The notes under the pieces were generated by a model. It searched no databases and was not told the DNA's origin. It worked only from the letters and a program-made list of their open reading frames with translations. Source: Candidatus Heimdallarchaeota archaeon (lineage in GTDB: Archaea; Asgardarchaeota; Heimdallarchaeia; Heimdallarchaeales; Kariarchaeaceae). Taken from it: DNA of 64,000 bases. How positions within the stretch are numbered: position 1 is the stretch's first letter; each line of letters begins with the position of its first letter. The stretch is from contig JADCLS010000018.1 of NCBI GenBank assembly GCA_026702845.1, positions 62,001 to 126,000 of the forward strand. Reading direction: 5' to 3'. Of the stretch, positions 55,998-64,000 are shown piece after piece. A program made the position numbers and the translations under genes.

Positions 55998-58900
55998 ATG
56001 AAAACATTAAAACTTTATTTAAATAATTATTTTATTATAGTTTTTATTTTAATTCTAGCTGTTCTTATTCCTGGTACTTCAGGTGATAACGATACGACAA
56101 AACCAATATATTATTCTGCAGAATTCTCAGAAGATACAATCAATGCTGGGAATTCTATTGATTTATTAGTTAATGCCTCTGATTCACAATCTGGAATTGC
56201 AATGATAGTGTACTATATAATGAATCCAAGCGATCTTTGTACTCTGGAAGGTGAGTTGAACTATAACAACGTATCTGGACTCTGGGAAGATACTTTTGTG
56301 GTCAGCCCTTTCTGGGATGGTCAGTTCTATGTGGAGTTAGTGATAAAGGACTTCTTTCTCAATACATATGATAGTAGAAATGATGGAGGATATGTATATC
56401 CTGTCTTCAATGTGATAGGAGCATCCTCTGTTGATAACTCTCCACCAAGCTTTCCAGAAATCACCTTCAGTCAGAGTACGATCAGTCCTGGGCTTATTCT
56501 TACATGTATGATAAATGTAACGGATAATATTTCAGGAGTAAAAAGTGTAAAGATCAAATTGGGTTCCCGACAAGACATTGCTGCTGCTATGAGTGGTCAA
56601 GTATTTCTAGAGGAATTTATGGAGTTCAATAACAATCTAAATACCTGGCAATTAGTAATTATAAATATACCAGATTACTGGCCAGCATATACTTGGTCAG
56701 GTCAGGGAGCACAGGATCCAGATAAAGGGTATATAGAAGTATATGAGGTGAACACTCTTGATTTTGCTGGAAATCGCTTTGTATATGATTCATCCTACAT
56801 TTCTTTAAATATTGCTTATGATACCGTCATTTATAGTACTGAAACACCAGATCTTACCTCTCCCACTTCCATGGAGGACTGTGCATTCTGCGAGTTTTAT
56901 CCTTTCCATAGAAATGGCTTTCTCTCTGTGTTGAAAAATAATGAGACACATCCTGTGCTTGTTGATGTCGATGATGATGCGTATAATGCTGATGGTGTTT
57001 CGGGGGTGAAAAAAGTAGTTCTTGAGGTGACAAATGGAACGTACAACGTTGATGGAACAGTTCTTGCTGTCATTGAGCTGGAATTCTTGATTAATCCTTA
57101 TAACACACAAGAATTATGGCTTGGGTATTTGACCTTAAATGAGTATTGGGTGGGTGAGTATCAAACTAATGTTCTGTTATATGATAATGTAGGCAATATT
57201 CATATCTATCCAGGTGCTCAGGAACCAACTCCTGCATTCTATGCCTATGACCCCACGGTTGATGAAGATCATGATGGCCTGCCTGATCAATGGGAGACAT
57301 ATACGGATACTGTAGATGGTAATATTGCTCCAGATGAGGATAATGATGGTGATGGTGTGCCAGCTATTGATGAGTATCGTTATGATGGTAGCGATTTTAG
57401 GGATGATACAGATGATGATGGAATGCCAGACTATGATAAGTATATGATGATTAAAAGCGGTTGGACCAAATATAAGCTAGGATGGGAGGATTCAGATCTG
57501 GACGGGATTAGTGATAAAGCTGATGATGCTGATGGAGATGGTTTGGATAACTATGATGAGGTATGGAAAAATACGTACATGTGGGACTGGGACACTGATA
57601 ATGATTGTCTCAGTGATGGATTCGAGGATGTGTATAAGGAATATGAATCATTGACTTATCTGAATGGCCCAGAACCAGGGCAATGGGACGACATCGCTCA
57701 GGATATAGATGGAGATGGATTGAATTTCCTTCATGAGCAGAATTATGGCACGCATCCATATCTTGATGATACTGACGGTGATACGCTTTTGGATTATGAC
57801 GAGATCATGATTTACCAGACCAATGCCAGTAATGCAGATAGTGATTACGATACCCTAGATGATCCCGATGAGTTCGTGGTAGGGACTGATCCATGGAATA
57901 ATGACACAGATGGCGATGGGCTTGTTGATGGATTTGAGGTGACCTACAGCCAGAGTTACACAGATATCAATGGCACATCACAGATAGGTACTATTAGTCC
58001 TTTTGAGTATGATACTGATGGTGATGTGCTGAGTGATTTCACAGAAGTGATGTTGGTTGGCTCATACCCCTTCCTTCATGACAGCGACTTCGATAATGTC
58101 ACAGATTATGATGAGTATTGGGTGTATGGAAGTTCACCAATGCTTGCAGATACAGATGCAGATGATTTATCTGATAATTATGAGATATATATCTGCCATA
58201 CCAATGTCAGCAGCATAGATTCAGATCTTGATGGTTTGAACGATTCAATGGAGTGTTTAGTGTACTTTACAGATCCATGGAAAATTGACACCGACGGAGA
58301 CGGATTAAATGATACTGCGGAAGTTCTCTATCAATTTTCCTCACCATTTATTGCGGATGAGGATGAGGATGGGTTAAATGATCTGGAAGAATATTTATTT
58401 GGATCAAACAGTACAAAGGCAGATACAGATGATGATGGACAGAGTGACCTCTACGAGCATACTTATGACCTAGATCCCAATCTCAATGATACCTATCTTG
58501 ATGTGGATGGAGATGGGATAATCAGTATCATGGAGTATTATAATGGCACACACCCAGGAAATGCAGATCCTGATGGAGATGGATTGAATGATTACTACGA
58601 ACTTCTCAATGGCACTAATCCATGGAATAATGATACAGACGCGGATGGTATATCAGATGGGGACGAAGTACTAATATATGAAACTGATCCTCATTCAACA
58701 GATACTGATCTAGATAAGATCTCTGATTACGAGGAAATTGTCAATATTGGCTCTGATCCCACAAAATACGATACCGATCAGGATTGGCTCTCGGATTACG
58801 AAGAGATATATGTCTATTTCACCAATTGGAACTCTAATGACACTGATCATGATAATGTCACAGATGTAAGAGAGATACGACATTATTTCACTAATCCATT

Positions 58901-59519
58901 GAATAATGACACCGATTCAGATGGTCTCTATGACTATGATGAGATCTTTATCTATCGTACTGACCCTACAAATGAAGATACTGATAATGATGGATTAAAA
59001 GATTCTGAGGAATTGAACATATACAATACTGATCCATTGAACCCAGACGTTGATAATGATGGACTGATGGATGGAGATGAAATTGAATATAACACAGATC
59101 CATTTGTCTTTGATACGGATAATGATACTCTTTCGGATGGATATGAGGTCAATACACTTGGTTCAGATCCAACTAAAGTAGACACGGATGATGATACCAT
59201 GCCTGACTGGTGGGAGGCTAAGTATAATCTTAAAATCACACAGAATGACACAGAAGAGGATGCAGATGATGATCTTCTCATCAATTTGTATGAGTACAAG
59301 TTGGGAACAGATCCCACCAATCAGGATACAGATGGAGATGGTTACAGTGATTATGAGGAATCTGCAGCTGGTTCTGACCCATTAGAACCTAAAAGTCATC
59401 CAAATCCAGATACATTGGCTCAGATCATGGAGGAACCAGCAATGGCAGCAGCTGCGATATTGACCCTTGTAGCAGCAGTGGGAGTCGGAGTGAAAAGTGC
59501 TACTGGAGGTAGTGTGTGA
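55998..59519 (+). CDS. Cassette protein A2: secreted Ig-like/TSP3 protein
   Basis: A 1173-residue paralogue of A1 with the same order: signal peptide (FIIVFILILAVLIPG), three Ig-like domains (TKPIYYSAEFSEDTI, PPSFPEITFSQSTI and a longer third domain with the pair CAFCEF), TSP3 repeats from about residue 420 to 1130, and one C-terminal hydrophobic segment (AMAAAAILTLVAAVGVG). The frame is open from an ATG at 55950, but ATG 55998 is preferred because the TATA box precedes it by 25 bases and it aligns with the start of A1. NDT sequons recur in the repeats. B2 follows after ten bases. Confidence 0.85.
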   Translation: MKTLKLYLNNYFIIVFILILAVLIPGTSGDNDTTKPIYYSAEFSEDTINAGNSIDLLVNASDSQSGIAMIVYYIMNPSDLCTLEGELNYNNVSGLWEDTFVVSPFWDGQFYVELVIKDFFLNTYDSRNDGGYVYPVFNVIGASSVDNSPPSFPEITFSQSTISPGLILTCMINVTDNISGVKSVKIKLGSRQDIAAAMSGQVFLEEFMEFNNNLNTWQLVIINIPDYWPAYTWSGQGAQDPDKGYIEVYEVNTLDFAGNRFVYDSSYISLNIAYDTVIYSTETPDLTSPTSMEDCAFCEFYPFHRNGFLSVLKNNETHPVLVDVDDDAYNADGVSGVKKVVLEVTNGTYNVDGTVLAVIELEFLINPYNTQELWLGYLTLNEYWVGEYQTNVLLYDNVGNIHIYPGAQEPTPAFYAYDPTVDEDHDGLPDQWETYTDTVDGNIAPDEDNDGDGVPAIDEYRYDGSDFRDDTDDDGMPDYDKYMMIKSGWTKYKLGWEDSDLDGISDKADDADGDGLDNYDEVWKNTYMWDWDTDNDCLSDGFEDVYKEYESLTYLNGPEPGQWDDIAQDIDGDGLNFLHEQNYGTHPYLDDTDGDTLLDYDEIMIYQTNASNADSDYDTLDDPDEFVVGTDPWNNDTDGDGLVDGFEVTYSQSYTDINGTSQIGTISPFEYDTDGDVLSDFTEVMLVGSYPFLHDSDFDNVTDYDEYWVYGSSPMLADTDADDLSDNYEIYICHTNVSSIDSDLDGLNDSMECLVYFTDPWKIDTDGDGLNDTAEVLYQFSSPFIADEDEDGLNDLEEYLFGSNSTKADTDDDGQSDLYEHTYDLDPNLNDTYLDVDGDGIISIMEYYNGTHPGNADPDGDGLNDYYELLNGTNPWNNDTDADGISDGDEVLIYETDPHSTDTDLDKISDYEEIVNIGSDPTKYDTDQDWLSDYEEIYVYFTNWNSNDTDHDNVTDVREIRHYFTNPLNNDTDSDGLYDYDEIFIYRTDPTNEDTDNDGLKDSEELNIYNTDPLNPDVDNDGLMDGDEIEYNTDPFVFDTDNDTLSDGYEVNTLGSDPTKVDTDDDTMPDWWEAKYNLKITQNDTEEDADDDLLINLYEYKLGTDPTNQDTDGDGYSDYEESAAGSDPLEPKSHPNPDTLAQIMEEPAMAAAAILTLVAAVGVGVKSATGGSV

Positions 59520-59521
59520 GT

Positions 59522-59527
59522 AGGTGA
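59522..59527 (+). promoter_or_regulatory. Shine-Dalgarno site of B2
   Basis: AGGTGA lies two bases before ATG 59530 and five before ATG 59533, which makes the second ATG equally acceptable. Confidence 0.45.
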
Positions 59528-59529
59528 TT

Positions 59530-62500
59530 ATGATGGTAACAAAGACACAACAACGAGGAACTGCTGGGGCATTATTTGTGATATCATTGCTGTTAGGAAC
59601 AATGGTTTATCTCAATCTTGACACCGTGGGAAATTTGGGTGAGATAGATGTCGATGCGATATATGTGGATAATGATCTGGTTTACGTAGGAGAGGAGGTC
59701 AGATTCAAACTTCATCCCACCATATTGAGTGTTGAATATGGGATACAATTCTTTGTCTGGGACTTTCATGACGGTTCTTACATTGAATATAGCACTAGAA
59801 ATGATTCAAGTGTTCCCCATACGTTCTACTATCCTGGGGAATTCCTGGTTTCAGTGCTAGCAATGCAAACCAATGAAACTTCCAGAATATTCACGATACC
59901 CATTACTGTGGTGAATGAACCTCAGGATATTAAAGCTGAGGCCTCTAAAACTGAGTTTTATGAGGATGAGATTATCACTTTCTCAGCGAGTAGAACTGGA
60001 AACCAGACAGAGATATTGAATTACATGTGGGAATGGGGAGATTCTTATAATGATTTTGGAGAGCTAATAAATCACTCATATGCGCAAGCTGGAGAATACA
60101 CGATCCGTTTGAAGGGATATACTAATGAGAGTCACATGTATACAACATACCTTGATGTAACTGTATTGAATAAAGAACCTATTGCTGCCATAGATATGAG
60201 CTCTAATATAGTAAATGAAGATGTGATCATAACCTTCACTGGTGGAGTGAGTGATAGCAGCTCAGATCTTGATAGTATGAGATATGTCTGGTCATTCGGA
60301 GATGGCCTAATGGAGGAAGGCAGGGTTGTAGAACATTATTACACCCTTGATGGCAATTATACCGTTACTCTAACTACAATCGATAATGACGGAGCTAGAA
60401 ACAATGCAACAGCTATTGTTGAGATTATGAACAAAGCTCCCACAATTCACAGCATTTGGAATTCAAGATCAGTATATGTAGAGGGTGAAACGGTGACTTC
60501 ATTTGCCAATTTTGTGGAATCAGATAGTGATCTTACCTTCCTAGATTTTGATTGGGGAGTACCTGGAATGGGTAGAGAATTGTCCAGGCCCTATTATGAC
60601 AATGGTACCTATAATGTGGAATTGACTATCACTGATGATGATGGGGCTTCAGATTACTACTCCACTGATAATATCCATCTAGTGAATAATAGGCCTTATG
60701 TGAGTCTACTCTCTGGAATTACTAATGAATTCTCGATTGAGTTCACCATGTGGGGAACCATGAATTCCAAAGCGAATATTACATTGTATGCTAGTGGTGA
60801 GAAAATCGAATCCTTCAATATTACTAATCTGGATGAGTTGAGAAATACATCTCGTGTCCTCTATAGAATTGATGGTTTACAACAACCACTGGAGGAATAC
60901 TGGGATATTTTGATCCTCATGAATGACACCATTGATCACACCACATTTGTGGGGGTCAATTTCATTCTTGATAATGGAGAGATTGTTCACACCGTTAATG
61001 AATGTGCAACTGAATCTGGTGCTTGTGTTGATGATACATACCGTTTTCCCATAGCTCCACTTGATAGAGGATTTCCAACAACCTATAACTTCTCTGTTTT
61101 TGATCCAGGAAATGATGATCTCACCGTATTTCTAGATCTGGGAAGTAATTCTTACAATGTATCTTTTGCTGCTCCAGAATATGGGCCAAGCACGGGAATA
61201 GTAACAATTACTGGATTTTTACCATTTGGTGAGACTACCGATACAATCTATTACTGGGCGGAGGATGAAGATGGAGCTACATCTGATATTTACCAATTCC
61301 CTATACTAGATTACTTGAAATTACCAAAACCAGCTGAATATCAAGATAAGAGCACCTGGGGATATTGGGGTCACCTGATTGAATATTATGCTCCAGTAGC
61401 GTTTTTCAATAATAAGAATACCTACAATATCAATCAACCCACAACTTTCATGCTCTATCCAAACCATCCCAATCCAGCAATACTTGAGTACAAATGGCAC
61501 TTTGGAAATGGGAATACTACTCTTGAAAGGTATCCAACTTTTTCATATGAGTACGCTGGAAAATACTTACTCTGGATAGTGATTTTCGATAACTACTATG
61601 AACATGTAGAATTCATGGAACTGACGCTGAATGCACCTATGCCCTTATATTCAACTGTGGTACGAGGAGTGCAGCTTGCAGGTGAAGAGCTTGTATTTGA
61701 AGTAACCAAAGTGCTAGGTGATGAGGATTTTGATGATCTAAGGTTTTACTGGGATTTCGGAGATGGAACAGCTGGTTATGGAACCAGATGCAATCATGCC
61801 TACACTCAGAATGGAAATTACACCTTCACGCTCAGAGTGGTGGATCAGTACAATGTGATTGATTACACAGAGAATATTATTGGGATTTTCAATGGCCCAC
61901 CTGTTGCTGAGGCCATGAGTGAGACAGTTGATGTAATAGAGGGTAATATTGTTTCTATTTTGCCCTATATCAAGGATAGTCCATTTGATCTTCTAGGATT
62001 AGAGTATCAATGGGATATAGATGGAACTAGTCATAATACTCATTCAATCTGGTTAAAATCAGACAGAGTAATTCTCACAAACTTAGTCGTCTACGATAGA
62101 TCAGGAGCAAATTATACCTTTGACTTCCGTCTAAATATTACTTCAGTACCTGTTGAGATTTCAATTCCACGTCATTTCCTTTATGGAAATCCCACAGGAA
62201 ATCTAGTCACGATAGGAGGCTCAATCAGTCCTGGAGTGTTTGAACAATTTTCCAAGATAGATGAATATGCAATTGATTTTACTCTTTATGATAAAAATGG
62301 AATTATTATTGATACAGGATTTGGTATGTTCTATCCAGATAGCTTCAGTTTCAAGTTTGAGGTTAACACATCAATGATTGGCACTGATATGCAATTTGAT
62401 AGCCTTAAAGAAACTCTCACCATTATGGAGAGCTTAAATACTGTTGAATTACCATCTGGTGAATATCGTGTATCAATGAGGTTGCTAGATAATAATACAA

Positions 62501-64000
62501 GTGATATCGTTTCAACCAAATCAACCTCTCTCATTGTTACAATAGATAAGGATGGGGATTTAATCACAGATGAACTTGAAACCCTGATGGATAATGTAAC
62601 AGAAGAGGATTACTCCATCCTCAGTGCAGATACTAATGGTGATGGTAATGCAGATCCAGTGGAGTATCTATTAAAGAACGATCATGATGGAGATGGTCTC
62701 CCTGTTTTCCTTGAGGAATATTATGGAACCTCAGATAATAATACTGATTCAGACGGTGATATGTTGACGGATGGATTTGGTGCATTTGGTGAACTTCAAA
62801 TTGGCTCAAATCCTGCAAGTGAAGATACGGATAATGATGGTCTATTAGATGGAGAAGAAGTATTTGGTTGGCAAATTTACTTGGTCACACCAGACGGCCT
62901 GGAAATAAGGGAGGTCCATTCCTCACCTTTAAAAGAAGATACCGATAATGATGGGGTGACTGATTACTATGAATTCAGCCTAAAGATTGACCCAAGCAAA
63001 GCAGATACTGATGATGATGGTCTGGATGACCTTATGGAGCAGAATTACGGCACCTCATTACTAAATGCAGATTCTGATGGTGATGGGTTATCTGATTATG
63101 ATGAGACCACGATCGCCTATACCTGTGATTATTTGGATGATAAGGGGCAAAAGTCAACGAAGACCTTCTATCTTTCACCTTTGGCAAATGATAGTGATGA
63201 GGATGGGATATCAGATTTTGATGAAGTGTTCACCTATCATTCAGTGGGTACCAACAGAGACTCTGATTCTGATGGGATCAATGATAGTGCTGAGATCCAT
63301 ATTTATCACACAAATATCATCTCTGCTGATTCTGATGGAGATGGCCTAGTGGATGGTCTTGAGATCAAGGGATTTGACATTCCTGTAGTTCAAATTGGTG
63401 ATGCCAAATACGCAGAAGATGGAACTATTCTGGTTAAACCCACTGCTTATAATTATACTGTACGGGCATATACCAATCCGAATAACTGGGATACTGATGG
63501 AGATGGCCTCTCAGACTACGAAGAATTGATGGGAGATACTGAAAACGTATCTAACCCAGCTAGTGCAGATTCAGATGGTGATGGAATCTTGGATCAGTTT
63601 GATCCTCAAAAATTGATTTCTGATTATACTCCTGCATCTATCCAAGGAGGAATCTCAGTGAGATATGAATCTGTAGCTAGTGAGACGGTTAGGAGAATCG
63701 GAGATACTCTTATTGCAGGATTGGATATGGTCTGGAATATCATGAAAAACATTGCAAGTTGGTTCTGGAACCTGATAGAGAGCTATTTCTATTGGAAGGA
63801 AGTATGTGTACTAGGTATCTGTGCAGATTGGCCTGTTCTACATTCCTGGTCAACTATTGTACGAAAAACACAGGAAGCCTTCACAAGATTTGCCCAGGAG
63901 AATATCTTTGAGATATATGCTGAGTATGCCACATTCAACCAATTCTATGAAAGTACATGGCAGATTAGTGGGTTTGGCCTTGATGTGAAAACCTTTGCGG
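59530..64000 (+). CDS. Cassette protein B2: giant PKD/TSP3 protein, C-terminus beyond the window
   Basis: An open frame of about 1490 codons runs to the window edge without a stop. It is a paralogue of B1 along its whole visible length: N-terminal TM (ALFVISLLLGTMVYLNL), PKD domains (FVWDFHDGSY, MWEWGDS, VWSFGDG, YWDFGDG), the same middle beta region (FSVFDPGNDDLT), TSP3 repeats from about residue 1000, and the opening of the helical region with WKEVCVLGICADWPVLHSW. Residue numbers match B1 to within a few positions at the right edge, so the missing part should be about 750 residues with the multi-span base. Start ATG 59530 or 59533. Confidence 0.85.
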   Translation, partial: MMVTKTQQRGTAGALFVISLLLGTMVYLNLDTVGNLGEIDVDAIYVDNDLVYVGEEVRFKLHPTILSVEYGIQFFVWDFHDGSYIEYSTRNDSSVPHTFYYPGEFLVSVLAMQTNETSRIFTIPITVVNEPQDIKAEASKTEFYEDEIITFSASRTGNQTEILNYMWEWGDSYNDFGELINHSYAQAGEYTIRLKGYTNESHMYTTYLDVTVLNKEPIAAIDMSSNIVNEDVIITFTGGVSDSSSDLDSMRYVWSFGDGLMEEGRVVEHYYTLDGNYTVTLTTIDNDGARNNATAIVEIMNKAPTIHSIWNSRSVYVEGETVTSFANFVESDSDLTFLDFDWGVPGMGRELSRPYYDNGTYNVELTITDDDGASDYYSTDNIHLVNNRPYVSLLSGITNEFSIEFTMWGTMNSKANITLYASGEKIESFNITNLDELRNTSRVLYRIDGLQQPLEEYWDILILMNDTIDHTTFVGVNFILDNGEIVHTVNECATESGACVDDTYRFPIAPLDRGFPTTYNFSVFDPGNDDLTVFLDLGSNSYNVSFAAPEYGPSTGIVTITGFLPFGETTDTIYYWAEDEDGATSDIYQFPILDYLKLPKPAEYQDKSTWGYWGHLIEYYAPVAFFNNKNTYNINQPTTFMLYPNHPNPAILEYKWHFGNGNTTLERYPTFSYEYAGKYLLWIVIFDNYYEHVEFMELTLNAPMPLYSTVVRGVQLAGEELVFEVTKVLGDEDFDDLRFYWDFGDGTAGYGTRCNHAYTQNGNYTFTLRVVDQYNVIDYTENIIGIFNGPPVAEAMSETVDVIEGNIVSILPYIKDSPFDLLGLEYQWDIDGTSHNTHSIWLKSDRVILTNLVVYDRSGANYTFDFRLNITSVPVEISIPRHFLYGNPTGNLVTIGGSISPGVFEQFSKIDEYAIDFTLYDKNGIIIDTGFGMFYPDSFSFKFEVNTSMIGTDMQFDSLKETLTIMESLNTVELPSGEYRVSMRLLDNNTSDIVSTKSTSLIVTIDKDGDLITDELETLMDNVTEEDYSILSADTNGDGNADPVEYLLKNDHDGDGLPVFLEEYYGTSDNNTDSDGDMLTDGFGAFGELQIGSNPASEDTDNDGLLDGEEVFGWQIYLVTPDGLEIREVHSSPLKEDTDNDGVTDYYEFSLKIDPSKADTDDDGLDDLMEQNYGTSLLNADSDGDGLSDYDETTIAYTCDYLDDKGQKSTKTFYLSPLANDSDEDGISDFDEVFTYHSVGTNRDSDSDGINDSAEIHIYHTNIISADSDGDGLVDGLEIKGFDIPVVQIGDAKYAEDGTILVKPTAYNYTVRAYTNPNNWDTDGDGLSDYEELMGDTENVSNPASADSDGDGILDQFDPQKLISDYTPASIQGGISVRYESVASETVRRIGDTLIAGLDMVWNIMKNIASWFWNLIESYFYWKEVCVLGICADWPVLHSWSTIVRKTQEAFTRFAQENIFEIYAEYATFNQFYESTWQISGFGLDVKTFA

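Larger units (their letters stand above)
44889..64000 (+). repeat. Tandem duplication of a two-gene surface cassette (A1-B1, A2-B2)
   Basis: Two units of about 10 kb each carry the same gene order, strand and domain order. They are separated by about 980 bases that hold a single unrelated small gene. Similarity is clear in protein but diverged in DNA, so the duplication is old. Confidence 0.85.

Overview
The window looks like the chromosome of an archaeon, most likely an Asgard archaeon of the Heimdallarchaeia type. This is an inference. The DNA is AT-rich. Gene starts sit about 24-34 bases downstream of archaeal TATA boxes, often with no room for a Shine-Dalgarno site. The gene set includes an archaeal/eukaryotic translation factor 5A, Lrp-, HxlR- and DtxR-type regulators, a polytopic membrane protein ending in a longin/roadblock-like domain, and very large secreted proteins. 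No rRNA, tRNA or CRISPR array was seen.

Left part (1-26.8 kb): a truncated NosD-like secreted protein, a polytopic membrane protein, a two-gene SMC/OLD-like ATPase plus TOPRIM-like module (possible defence pair), two paralogous small membrane proteins, a 55-residue zinc ribbon, a 1365-residue secreted protein with a PGF-CTERM-like tail, a double-headed Lrp-like regulator, TPR and coiled-coil proteins, a tandem GNAT protein, an ABC-2 exporter (ATPase and permease), a TerB-like protein and a decayed IS630 transposase. Then comes a divergent unit: an HxlR regulator, an 18-bp palindrome, two histidine-bearing membrane proteins and haem O synthase (ctaB). An aldo/keto reductase closes this part.

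Middle (26.8-44.9 kb): a giant surface protein of about 2830 residues with seven Ig-like units, an amphipathic beta domain and about sixty 23-residue calcium-type (TSP3) repeats. It is flanked by two diverged direct copies of the aldo/keto reductase 5' end and promoter. The second copy is a broken remnant. Beyond it lie a thioredoxin-like protein, a Pr6Pr/AIG1-like membrane protein, a DtxR regulator, aIF5A, a 7TM-longin protein, a tRNA-dihydrouridine synthase, a 44-residue membrane microprotein and several unrecognised proteins.

Right part (44.9-64 kb): a two-gene cassette present twice in tandem. Gene A is a secreted Ig-like/TSP3 protein with one C-terminal membrane segment. Gene B is a PKD/TSP3 protein of about 2245 residues ending in amphipathic helices and several membrane segments. 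A1 and B1 overlap by one base. A2 and B2 are 10 bases apart, and B2 runs off the window. The pairs probably encode two-component cell-surface structures, and with the giant TSP3 protein they make this window mainly a cell-surface locus.
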